Shown here: piece after piece, positions 1-5,498 of the stretch
How positions within the stretch are numbered: position 1 is the stretch's first letter
Layout of the letters: each line of letters starts with the position of its first letter
Origin: CAYSGL01 sp964520985
GTDB lineage: Bacteria; Pseudomonadota; Alphaproteobacteria; Micavibrionales; Micavibrionaceae
Reading direction: 5' to 3'
Length of the DNA: 17,198 bases
NCBI GenBank assembly: GCA_964520985.1
Contig: CAZFPB010000023.1
Coordinates: forward strand, 1-17,198
Position numbers and translations under genes: made by a program
The notes under the pieces: model-generated
What the model saw: only the letters and a program-made list of their open reading frames with translations
Databases searched by the model: none
What the model was told of the DNA's origin: nothing

Positions 1-26
1 ACGGCGGGGTCTTTCGGAGTGCGTTC

Positions 27-323
27 TTAAAGATTGGGTTCGATGATTTGCTCGAGGTACTGATATCGCGGGTTTATCCAGGTATTTCGAGTGATCGCCG
101 CTAGTTCTTTGCCCTTGGCTTGATGGCATGGCCGGCACAACGTCTGTAGGTTCTCGACCTCGAACGCGAGGGTGATGTCCTGCTCGAGCGGGATGATGTG
201 GTCAACCTCGAGCTCGGAGTCCGAGGCGCAACGCACACAACGCCAGTCGTCACGCTCGAGCGCCTCGAGGCGTGCAGCTTTCCAACGCGGGTCGTTCTTG
301 ATCTGCTCATGGTTCCGGCTCAC
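27..323 (-). CDS. HNH endonuclease, probable packaging nuclease
   Basis: This 98-aa protein is a compact HNH nuclease. A first zinc pair C29-x2-C32 is followed by the D41-H42 of the HNH core, N59, and C63-x2-C66-H67, which fits the beta-beta-alpha-metal fold with a structural zinc. The start is GTG at 323, sharing a GTGA overlap with the stop of the upstream winged-helix gene. In HK97-like phages an HNH protein works with the terminase to cut cos DNA during packaging. If the window ends are joined, this gene lies 77 nt upstream of the small terminase, which supports that role. It could instead be a homing-type HNH, but its place in the tight operon argues against this. Family call is firm; role is inferred. 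Confidence 0.9.
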   Translation of the reverse strand: MSRNHEQIKNDPRWKAARLEALERDDWRCVRCASDSELEVDHIIPLEQDITLAFEVENLQTLCRPCHQAKGKELAAITRNTWINPRYQYLEQIIEPNL

Positions 324-955
324 CTTGTCCTCGCTGCGCTTGTCTGGTGCGTCGGTGCTGTAGGTGCGCCGCGTCGGGCCAGGAGGTCGGCGCGGATCTG
401 CGCGATGGTGCTCGAGACCGTGGCTCGAGCTGCTGGTTGTGGTGACTCAAGGGGCGCTCTCGCCCTTGGTTCCTCCTTGATAGAGAGGAGGCGTGAAGCC
501 AGTTCCGCATGGTCTGACCTGCGGCTTTGCTGATGCCGCTTTGTTCGATGGAGCTTGTAGCGAGCGATCCGGTCGCGGGTCGCGGCCTGGGCCTCGCTGC
601 GGCGCTCGGCGCCCTTGGTCCGGGCGATGGAGACCAGGAGGAGGAGCGCGGTCTTGGAGACTCGGAACCAGGACGGAACGGGTTTGCCGTCGCTGATGCC
701 TCCTCGGTGCCACTCGATGAGCTCGAGCTCCTCGAGGATCTGTAGGCAACGCCGTGTCCAACGCTCGGTGTAACCGGTGCGCTCGGCGATCTGCCAGACC
801 GTCGCCTTGCCGGCGCCACTCCTGGGGTCGAGAGCTCGCGTGAGAGCTGCCAGGGTGAACCGGACGCCCTTGAACTCGGGACCGGCCAGGTTGCCCCAAC
901 CGGCACGCTCGAGGCGCTCGATGAGTACGTGTGAGGGAGCGCCGGCGGTCAGCAT
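320..955 (-). CDS. Winged-helix DNA-binding protein, possible replication initiator
   Basis: The protein has 211 aa. Residues about 33-100 look like a winged helix: a helix with V-W-Q-I-A-E-R-T-G-Y, a recognition helix around W66-T67-R68-R69-C70-L71, then a hydrophobic helix and a beta wing ending near W96-F97-R98-V99. This pattern is common in replication initiation and DnaD-like proteins of small actinobacterial phages and plasmids. The C-terminal half (about 115-211) is rich in Arg, Ala, Ser and Pro and probably disordered and DNA-contacting. No helicase, polymerase or primase is visible in the window, so this is the best candidate for recruiting host replication. ATG at 955 overlaps the upstream HTH gene by 7 nt. 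The DNA-binding fold is fairly clear; the replication role is an inference. Confidence 0.55.
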   Translation of the reverse strand: MLTAGAPSHVLIERLERAGWGNLAGPEFKGVRFTLAALTRALDPRSGAGKATVWQIAERTGYTERWTRRCLQILEELELIEWHRGGISDGKPVPSWFRVSKTALLLLVSIARTKGAERRSEAQAATRDRIARYKLHRTKRHQQSRRSDHAELASRLLSIKEEPRARAPLESPQPAARATVSSTIAQIRADLLARRGAPTAPTHQTSAARTR

Positions 956-1101
956 GATCGGCTCTCGTTCAGGATCCGATAGACCGTTGCGCGGCTGATG
1001 CCGAGGTTGGCGGCGATCCGGGCCGAGGTTAGGCCGCGTTGCTTGAGGCGCTTGATGTCCTCGAGGTAGCTCTCGCGGTCATACGCCGGTACGGCGCTCA
1101 T
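949..1101 (-). CDS. 50-aa recombinase-type HTH protein (Cro/excisionase candidate)
   Basis: This short gene encodes a 50-aa protein that is nearly all one helix-turn-helix. Residues about 10-47 run D-I-K-R-L-K, G23-L-T-S-A-R-I-A, N32-L-G-I-S-R-A-T-V-Y-R-I-L, which closely resembles the C-terminal HTH of Hin/resolvase-type recombinases, here without any catalytic domain. The ATG at 1101 makes an ATGA overlap with the preceding gene, and its stop overlaps the winged-helix gene by 7 nt, so it is translated as part of the operon. Stand-alone HTH proteins of this size in temperate phages serve as Cro-like regulators or recombination directionality factors. This is the only obvious small candidate for either role here. 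The HTH is clear; the role is inferred. Confidence 0.7.
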   Translation of the reverse strand: MSAVPAYDRESYLEDIKRLKQRGLTSARIAANLGISRATVYRILNESRSC

Positions 1102-1376
1102 TCCAGGAGTCCTTGGTCGCGTAGCCGGCGGTGGACCGTCGTGAGGACTTGGGCCATCTTCTTGAGCGTCGGCGCGATTGCCTCGGCGATCTTCTTGCTA
1201 GTCGCGACCAGAGCGACCGAGACTCGCTCGAGCGCCTGGTCGCGGTCGCGTAGGTGCTCCCAGCGCCGTTCGGGCCATCCCAGCTCGACGCACCATTTAT
1301 CGAGCTCGGCCTCGAGGAACCCTGTTGCCTGTGCCCGTTGCTCGGCGTAGAACTCTCGCAACTCGGTGTCGTTCAT
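1098..1376 (-). CDS. Hypothetical helical protein
   Basis: This 92-aa protein has no family I recognise. It is predicted to be mostly alpha-helical and highly charged, with a W-C-V-E-L-G-W segment near residues 28-34 and a later amphipathic stretch (about residues 50-80, rich in Ala, Val, Lys and Leu) that could form a coiled coil. ATG at 1376 overlaps the upstream stop as ATGA, and its own stop overlaps the next start the same way, so it is part of the translationally coupled early operon. No enzyme motif, signal peptide or membrane segment is visible. Confidence 0.7.
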   Translation of the reverse strand: MNDTELREFYAEQRAQATGFLEAELDKWCVELGWPERRWEHLRDRDQALERVSVALVATSKKIAEAIAPTLKKMAQVLTTVHRRLRDQGLLE

Positions 1377-1651
1377 TCGGACGCCTCTCGTTGGTCCGGC
1401 ACTAGGTCAGGTGGTCGCGGCGCCGGTGCCGGCCTGTTCGGTGTCCACTCGTGGTCGTTCTCCCAAATCGCTCGACAACGGACGTAGCCGTTGGAGCAAA
1501 TCGAGCAACGCCGCGTGTCTGGCTTTCGCTCGGCGGCCTTCTCGGGTGGGATCCCGAGCTCGGTGAGGATCGCCTCGAGGCGCTCGGGAGGGAGCGCCTC
1601 GAGGAGCATGAGGATTGCTCGGTCTTGGCGAGCCGGCCTCGAGTCAGGCAT
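1373..1651 (-). CDS. Hypothetical protein with CCCH zinc-knuckle-like motif
   Basis: This 92-aa protein starts at ATG 1651, overlapping the upstream gene by 8 nt. The N-terminal half (residues about 10-44) is helical and leucine-rich. Residues 49-67 hold C49-x2-C52-x6-C59-x7-H67, spaced like a small zinc knuckle. The last 20 residues are proline-rich and probably disordered. An in-frame ATG further upstream (1693) would give 106 aa but would overlap the preceding gene by 50 nt, so I prefer 1651. The protein may bind nucleic acid or another protein through the zinc site. I cannot assign a family. Confidence 0.65.
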   Translation of the reverse strand: MPDSRPARQDRAILMLLEALPPERLEAILTELGIPPEKAAERKPDTRRCSICSNGYVRCRAIWENDHEWTPNRPAPAPRPPDLVPDQREASE

Positions 1652-1892
1652 GGTCTTCTGGGTGGTCGCAGTTGAGGCCGGCGAGGTCGCCAAAGCATCC
1701 GTGAACGTGGATGGCGACGTTGCAGGAGCTCGAGCCGTCGCAGTCGCCGAACGCGATTCGCTCGAGCTCGTAGTGGTCGAGGTTCCCGTTGGTGTCGAGC
1801 GCCATTTCTACGGCGTCGGCCGGGATCTTCCAACGGGCGATTGCTCGGCCGTCGATGTCGTGGCGCTCGACAATGTAGGAGAGCACGCTCAT
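1644..1892 (-). CDS. Hypothetical Cys/His-rich small protein
   Basis: This 82-aa protein starts at ATG 1892, in an ATGA overlap with the membrane peptide gene; a GGAG sits about 8 nt upstream inside that gene. The N-terminal half reads like a beta-alpha unit (residues 1-45). The C-terminal 32 residues carry C51, C57, H62, H64, C66, C75, H77 and H81, enough to bind one or two metal ions. I do not recognise the family. The next gene downstream also carries a Cys/His cluster, so the pair may act together, but that is speculative. Confidence 0.65.
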   Translation of the reverse strand: MSVLSYIVERHDIDGRAIARWKIPADAVEMALDTNGNLDHYELERIAFGDCDGSSSCNVAIHVHGCFGDLAGLNCDHPEDHA

Positions 1893-1996
1893 TTCGGCTT
1901 CTCCTCGGTCGTCCGGGCGAGCGCCAGGGCGAGGAGTGCCCAAGTGGCGAACATGCCGCCGGCGATGAAGCTGAGCAAGCAAAGAATCCAGGTCAT
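1889..1996 (-). CDS. 35-aa single-pass membrane peptide
   Basis: This is a very short gene, supported by ATGA overlaps on both sides (start 1996 with the upstream stop, own stop with the start at 1892). The peptide is one hydrophobic helix from about residue 3 to 27 (I-L-C-L-L-S-F-I-A-G-G-M-F near the front) followed by a charged tail ending E-E-K-P-K. That is the pattern of a membrane-anchored small protein with a cytoplasmic or outward charged end. It lies in the early region, far from the lysis genes, so it is not an obvious holin; a host-membrane or superinfection role is possible but unproven. Confidence 0.65.
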   Translation of the reverse strand: MTWILCLLSFIAGGMFATWALLALALARTTEEKPK

Positions 1997-2679
1997 TTCC
2001 AACCGGCCTCTCGACGTAGTTTGCGGATCAGGTCCGAGGCGACGACTACCTCGCCGTGTCCTCGGTGAGTGCCCTTGATGGCGGTGAGAACCGGCGCCCA
2101 TCGCGACCAGGCGACCGGCTCGCGGTAGAGGAGCATGGTGTTGCCGCCGAGGTCGTGAACGAGCTTGAGCCGGCGATAGGCGGCCTTCTCCCAACGCCGG
2201 CGAGCTCGAGCGGTCGAGCCGTAGGACTGGATCGTCATAAAGACGAGTGGGATCCCGATTTCCTCGGCGTGCTCGATGAGGTTGCGGATCGCGGCCTTGG
2301 TGTACTTGGCCGGCTTGAGCTCGAGACAGAGAACGAGCTTGTACTTGCCGCAACGCTCGAGCGCCTCCTCGGCGACCATTACGGTTCGGTGTCCCTCGAT
2401 GGATCGGAGAGCGAGAGCTTGCGAGCGGTAGAGGTCGCGGAAGGGCCGGCGGGGGACGTTGGCGCCGGGGATCGGCTCGTAACCGTGTTCCCACCAACGT
2501 TCCCAATGGGCGATGATGATGCGCCGGCGGCCGAGGAGGCGCCATCCCTTGTCAGCTCGACAGGTGAGCGCGTTCAGGTCGGCGCCGCCGTAGCCGGCGA
2601 TGCCGGCCGCGACGATTCCCTCGGGTGAGTCGCCGAGGCTGTAGGGCTCGATGTGCGCGATGAGCGCCGAGCGGCTCAC
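1993..2679 (-). CDS. Degenerate glycerophosphodiesterase-like (GDPD-like) protein
   Basis: The 228-aa sequence can be laid along the GDPD family by eye. L-I-A-H9 matches the opening A-H-R-G, S-P-E20-G matches P-E-N-T, G-A-D-L-N36-A-L matches G-A-D-x-I-E-x-D, I-A-H58-W matches V-x-H-D, and L-E120-L-K122-P matches the I-E-I-K strand. Several catalytic or metal positions are changed: the Arg after H9 is Ile, the metal-binding E-x-D is N-A-L, and the Asp after H58 is Trp. GDPDs cleave glycerophosphodiesters; this copy may be inactive, act on another substrate, or bind rather than cleave. ATG 2679 overlaps the upstream gene as ATGA. The family call needs a profile search; an unrelated fold with chance motif agreement remains possible. 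Confidence 0.45.
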   Translation of the reverse strand: MSRSALIAHIEPYSLGDSPEGIVAAGIAGYGGADLNALTCRADKGWRLLGRRRIIIAHWERWWEHGYEPIPGANVPRRPFRDLYRSQALALRSIEGHRTVMVAEEALERCGKYKLVLCLELKPAKYTKAAIRNLIEHAEEIGIPLVFMTIQSYGSTARARRRWEKAAYRRLKLVHDLGGNTMLLYREPVAWSRWAPVLTAIKGTHRGHGEVVVASDLIRKLRREAGWK

Positions 2680-2966
2680 GATGCCAACCTCGCGGCCTCG
2701 CGCTGCCGGCGCTTGATGAGGCGCTGGTATTCGCGCTCTCCCTCGATTACCTCGAGCGATCGCTCGCCGGCCTGGTGCCGGCGGTGGAACTCTCGGGCCT
2801 GGGCCTCGGTAAGTGTCTGCGGGATCGGAGGCCGGCCTCGGCGAGGCGGCAGAACGCCGGCAACGCGGAGGCCGGCCTCGACCGCGGCGAGCTCGGTCTC
2901 GACTCGAGCCTTGAGGGCGCCGAGCTGGTTATAGCGAGCGATGAGCTCGTTGATCGCGGCGCTCAC
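2676..2966 (-). CDS. Small basic protein with AT-hook-like motif
   Basis: This 96-aa protein starts with GTG at 2966 in a GTGA overlap with the Lys/Ala-rich peptide gene. Residues 1-38 look like a coiled-coil helix pair. R-R-G-R-P-P around residues 42-47 matches the core of an AT-hook, a minor-groove DNA-binding motif. The C-terminal half is strongly basic and helical, with H-R-R-H near 61-64 and R-L-I-K-R-R-Q-R near the end. A DNA-binding or nucleoid-type role is a reasonable guess, but I do not recognise a named family. Confidence 0.6.
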   Translation of the reverse strand: MSAAINELIARYNQLGALKARVETELAAVEAGLRVAGVLPPRRGRPPIPQTLTEAQAREFHRRHQAGERSLEVIEGEREYQRLIKRRQREAARLAS

Positions 2967-3076
2967 TTGAACTTGTCCTTGATGCCGAAACCAGGGGAGA
3001 CGGCCGGGGCGTCGGCGGCCTTCTTGGCGGCCGGCTTTGCCGGCGCCTTCTTGGCGGCCTTCTTGGAAGTGGTCAT
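2963..3076 (-). CDS. Lys/Ala/Pro-rich 37-aa peptide, histone-tail-like
   Basis: This short gene encodes 37 aa with ten lysines. It begins M-T-T-S-K-K-A-A-K-K and continues with Ala, Pro and Lys up to residue 20, then a short tail ending G-I-K-D-K-F-K. It has one of the strongest ribosome binding sites in the window, GGGAGGTGA just ahead of the ATG at 3076, which suggests high expression. The stop overlaps the next gene's GTG as GTGA. The N-terminus resembles histone H1 or Hup-type tails and also the first ~20 residues of the tail chaperone at 10508-10906. Likely roles are nucleic acid or acidic-surface binding. The gene is supported by RBS, spacing and coupling; function is unknown. Confidence 0.75.
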   Translation of the reverse strand: MTTSKKAAKKAPAKPAAKKAADAPAVSPGFGIKDKFK

Positions 3077-3088
3077 GTAGTCACCTCC

Positions 3089-3406
3089 CTAGGCGTGATG
3101 AGGAGCGAGGTTGTCGAGCTCGCCAGGAGTGAGCTGTCCGAGAGGGCCGCCGGTGAACAACGGAACCGAACCGAGTCCGACCGGGAAGGCGTCGCGGATC
3201 GCCTGCGCGACCTCGAGGTTCGCGTGAACCTGGGCGATGGCGAGAGCGCGGTCGATGCCGGCCTGGGCCTCGAGCTCGCGCTCGGGGTGGCCGCCGGTCT
3301 CGATGTAGTCCTCGAGGGTGTCCTTGTAGATCCGGGCCGTGTCGATGGCCTCGAGAGCTTGGTCGCGGTGTGACTTGATGCGGGATGGTCCGCGTGAGGT
3401 ACTCAT
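3089..3406 (-). CDS. Hypothetical protein, first gene of the early operon
   Basis: This 105-aa protein is mostly helical. The N-terminus is basic (R-G-P-S-R-I-K-S-H-R), followed by helices with D-T-A-R-I-Y-K-D-T-L-E-D-Y-I-E and I-D-R-A-L-A-I-A-Q-V-H-A-N-L, and a Gly/Pro-rich C-terminus. I chose ATG 3406 because the longer in-frame start at 3502 would run the reading frame through the divergent control region. No classical HTH is visible although this is the position where many temperate phages keep cro. The stop TAG lies inside the RBS of the next gene. Family unknown. Confidence 0.65.
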   Translation of the reverse strand: MSTSRGPSRIKSHRDQALEAIDTARIYKDTLEDYIETGGHPERELEAQAGIDRALAIAQVHANLEVAQAIRDAFPVGLGSVPLFTGGPLGQLTPGELDNLAPHHA

Positions 3407-3531
3407 AGCGAGAGAACCTAAGTCAGAAATTGAGTAGAGACCAGGAATGTCGAGATTTCGGGCGTGTCCGAGCGTGAAACGACTACCTAGATATGTCCAC
3501 AACAGTCGATAAATGAGATACCGTCTTGGGT
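3407..3531. promoter_or_regulatory. Divergent control region between early operon and repressor
   Basis: These 125 nt separate the only divergent gene pair and are clearly AT-richer than the flanks. On the plus strand, TCCACA (3496-3501), a 17-nt spacer and TACCGT (3519-3524) form a plausible actinobacterial promoter whose start would fall at or next to the repressor ATG at 3532. On the minus strand, TAGGTT (3420-3415) fits the TAnnnT -10 rule and would start a transcript within a few bases of the ATG at 3406; its -35 is weak. Loose repeats of TGTCC/TGTCG near 3449, 3466 and 3494 could be operator half-sites, but I see no clean inverted repeat. Promoter positions are inference. Confidence 0.45.
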
Positions 3532-3879
3532 ATGAGCATCTTGAGTCTGGTTCCCGCTACCGGGGACGAACTGCCCTCCCAGCAAATCGCTCGCCGTATC
3601 CGCGGGATCATGGCCGAGCACAACATCACTGGTGTACGCCTCGCGGAAGCGATGCGTATGGACCAGGCGACGTTCAGCCGGCGCTACCGCGGCGACAAGC
3701 CGTGGAGTACAGACGAGCTCGGCATCCTCGCGGTTCTGCTGAACCGTGACTATGCCGAGCTCGTTGCTGCTGAGTGCGCCAACAGGGACTTGAACCCCGA
3801 ACCCGCTGATTTGAAGGAAACCGGGTCTGACCTGCGGCTCATCCTCGGAACCGCCAATATTTCGACCGAATCTGAGTAG
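3532..3879 (+). CDS. Immunity repressor candidate, HTH (XRE/Cro-C1-like)
   Basis: This protein has 115 aa from ATG 3532; an in-frame TTG at 3526 is possible but I prefer the ATG. Residues about 18-75 form a Cro/C1-type HTH: I-A-R-R-I-R-G-I-M, then V35-R-L-A-E-A-M-R-M-D-Q-A-T-F-S-R-R recognition helix, then a capping helix I65-L-A-V-L-L. The remaining ~40 residues are polar with little predicted order. No peptidase (LexA-like) domain is present, so induction by self-cleavage is unlikely. The attP core overlaps codons 81-94, so integration should replace the C-terminus. Integrase begins 6 nt downstream. There is no SD ahead of the ATG, which suggests a leaderless mRNA. The segment lacks the CTCGAG motif that is frequent elsewhere. 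Confidence 0.75.
   Translation: MSILSLVPATGDELPSQQIARRIRGIMAEHNITGVRLAEAMRMDQATFSRRYRGDKPWSTDELGILAVLLNRDYAELVAAECANRDLNPEPADLKETGSDLRLILGTANISTESE
3774..3811 (-). other. attP: attP core: tRNA 3' half inside the repressor gene
   Basis: Read on the minus strand, 3811-3775 matches tRNA positions 37-73. TCAGC (3809-3805) is the 3' anticodon stem and GGGTT (3804-3800) the variable loop. The T-stem is CGGGG (3799-3795) and CCCTG (3787-3783) with one G-U pair, around the loop TTCAAGT (3794-3788). The 3' acceptor strand is TTGGCGC (3782-3776), followed by discriminator A (3775). No D-arm or 5' acceptor follows, so this is not a whole tRNA gene. Integrases commonly use tRNA 3' ends as attB, the core restoring the host gene. 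The adjacent integrase supports this. The host tRNA may be a tRNA-Lys, from memory of actinobacterial tRNAs, with low certainty. Confidence 0.75.
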
Positions 3880-3885
3880 CCTCTT

Positions 3886-4746
3886 GTGGCGAAAGTGACT
3901 CCTGATGAGGTAGAGATTCGTCGGATGAGCACTTGGAACGCCCTTCTCGGGGCTTGGCGGGAGTACCTCGTGATTGCCGGCACGCCGGCAACGACAATCG
4001 GCCTGCGGATCTATCACCTAGAGCGGCTCGCCCGAGAGCTCGGCGGCACGCCGGCCTCGGTGACCTATACGGCGCTCTCGGCCTGGTTGGCACAACAGGC
4101 TTGGGCGCCGAACACGCGGCGCTCCTACCGCTCGAGCCTGCGGAGCTTCTACTCCTGGTTGCTCGCTACGGGCCGGATCAAGGAATCGCCGGCTCATCTG
4201 TTGCCGCCGGTGCGCGTGCCTCGAGGCCGGCCGCGGCCGGTGCCCGAGGACATCTATCGAGCGGCGCTCGAGGCGGCCTCGCCGCGGATCCAGCTCGCCT
4301 TGCTCCTGGGCGGCGCCTGCGGTCTGCGCCGCGGGGAGATAGCTCGAGCTCGAACCGATCACCTAGAACCGGATCTGACCGGCTTCTCGTTGCGCGTGAA
4401 GGGTAAGGGTGGACACGTTCGGCTCGTGCCGGTGCCCGAGGAGCTGGTCGAGCTCATCGAGGCGGCGCCGGCCGGCTACCTGTTCCCATCGAAACAGGGT
4501 GGACACCTAACGCCGCACTACCTCGCGAAGCTGGTATCGGCTGAGCTCGAGGTCCACACAACGCACGCGCTACGGCATCGCTGCGGAACGGTCGCCTACG
4601 CCGGCACGCGGGACTTGCGAGCCGTCCAGGAGCTCTTGGGCCATGCAAAGCCGGAGACAACGGCGATCTATACCGCGGTGCCCGATGATTCGATCCGGGC
4701 CGCGATGATGGCGGCCGCGACGCTACCCGAGCTCGGGGTCGCCTGA
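3886..4746 (+). CDS. int: Tyrosine-family site-specific integrase
   Basis: The 286-aa protein is a complete tyrosine recombinase. The N-terminal core-binding domain spans about residues 14-100 (SAM-like helices ending F-Y-S-W-L-L-A-T-G). The catalytic domain carries R148 (C-G-L-R-R-G-E-I), a lysine in the beta hairpin near K174 (V-K-G-K-G-G-H-V-R), H227-x2-R230 (H-A-L-R-H-R), H253 (L-L-G-H-A-K) and the nucleophile Y262 (A-I-Y-T-A-V). No long arm-binding domain is obvious. I list the GTG at 3886, 6 nt after the repressor; ATG 3925 is an alternative that still keeps the core-binding domain. It should recombine the attP at 3774-3811 with a host tRNA. Its last 24 nt overlap the convergent holin-like gene. 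Confidence 0.93.
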   Translation: MAKVTPDEVEIRRMSTWNALLGAWREYLVIAGTPATTIGLRIYHLERLARELGGTPASVTYTALSAWLAQQAWAPNTRRSYRSSLRSFYSWLLATGRIKESPAHLLPPVRVPRGRPRPVPEDIYRAALEAASPRIQLALLLGGACGLRRGEIARARTDHLEPDLTGFSLRVKGKGGHVRLVPVPEELVELIEAAPAGYLFPSKQGGHLTPHYLAKLVSAELEVHTTHALRHRCGTVAYAGTRDLRAVQELLGHAKPETTAIYTAVPDDSIRAAMMAAATLPELGVA

Positions 4747-4932
4747 GTCCTCGCTCGAGCTCGCCGGCGGCGTGACCAGGAGACCGACAAGGCCGGTCAG
4801 CGAGCCAACGGCGACGTTCTGTAACACGTCGGGGATCGGGTGACCGGTCGCCGCGAGAGCGATGATGCCGGCGATGGAGACCAGGAGCGCGAGCGCGACG
4901 GCGACGACAACGAGCGCGGTGTTTCGGATCAT
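4723..4932 (-). CDS. Holin candidate, two membrane segments
   Basis: This 69-aa protein starts at ATG 4932 behind AAGAGGTAACCGCC, an SD that overlaps the endolysin stop codon. Two hydrophobic segments are visible: about residues 4-29 (A-L-V-V-V-A-V-A-L-A-L-L-V) and 40-56 (V-A-V-G-S-L-T-G-L-V-G-L-L-V), separated by a short loop with one Pro-Asp. The C-terminus is polar and acidic (S-S-S-E-D-S-G-D). Size, topology and place directly after the endolysin fit a class II holin, which would open the membrane at lysis time. It is the last gene of the late direction and its 3' end overlaps the integrase gene tail to tail by 24 nt. Confidence 0.65.
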   Translation of the reverse strand: MIRNTALVVVAVALALLVSIAGIIALAATGHPIPDVLQNVAVGSLTGLVGLLVTPPASSSEDSGDPELG

Positions 4933-4937
4933 GGCGG

Positions 4938-5498
4938 TTACCTCTTGGGGAGTAGGGCGAGCGCGGCCTTGATGGCTCGAGCTCGGATCGGGCCGGAGTG
5001 CTTGATCGCCTCGAGGAGGAGAGCTCGAGCTTGCATAACGCGGGTGACCTTGGCCGGCGTCGGCGCCGGCGCCTTGCGCCAGAGGTTCCAGGGCCGGCGG
5101 GAGTCGTAACCGGTCGCGGCGTCGGAGACCGATAGGTGAAGGTGCTTGGTGTGCGGGTTGCTGCCGGTGTAGGGGCGCCATCCCTCGGAGCGTCGGTTAA
5201 AGCTCTTGATCCGACCATTCCAAATGATGTAGCTGCCGGCGCCCATCGCCGGATGAACGCCGAATAGCTTGTCGAGGGCGCTTGCCATCACTGAGCACGA
5301 CAGGCCGTGTGTCGGGTCGTGCGTGAAGTCGAACGCGGTCCAAACGTCGGCGCGGTTCGGCTCGTGGTCCGAGGTCGGATTCTGTTTCGAGTGCGAGCTC
5401 GAGGCTCGGCCGCCATCTGATGCCTTGGAGCGCGTCGGCGCGTGATCGTTGACCTCGGCGAGCAAGGTGTCTAGGGCGAACGCCTGTCGTTCCGTCAT
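4938..5498 (-). CDS. Endolysin, M15/VanY-like peptidase
   Basis: The 186-aa protein looks like a zinc D-Ala-D-Ala/L-Ala-D-Glu type peptidase of the M15 clan. S43-D-H45 with A55-F-D57 corresponds to the family's S-x-H ... A-x-D metal motif, and H119-L-H121 near the end of the domain (K-H-L-H-L-S-V) supplies the remaining His. The domain ends near residue 140, followed by an Ala/Pro linker and a basic helical tail (about 150-186) that may bind the cell wall. There is no signal peptide, so release needs the holin encoded next. ATG 5498 overlaps the upstream gene as ATGA. Exact zinc ligand assignment is by motif only; cutting of peptidoglycan peptides is known for the family. Confidence 0.75.
   Translation of the reverse strand: MTERQAFALDTLLAEVNDHAPTRSKASDGGRASSSHSKQNPTSDHEPNRADVWTAFDFTHDPTHGLSCSVMASALDKLFGVHPAMGAGSYIIWNGRIKSFNRRSEGWRPYTGSNPHTKHLHLSVSDAATGYDSRRPWNLWRKAPAPTPAKVTRVMQARALLLEAIKHSGPIRARAIKAALALLPKR

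Noticed and set aside
3487..3531. Extension of the 105-aa early gene to the start at 3502
   Set aside because: It would place coding sequence across the divergent control region, and the added residues have no domain character; ATG 3406 fits better.
3774..3811. Complete tRNA gene
   Set aside because: Only the 3' half (T-arm, acceptor 3' strand and part of the anticodon arm) is present; no D-arm or 5' acceptor strand is found next to it, so it fits an att core.
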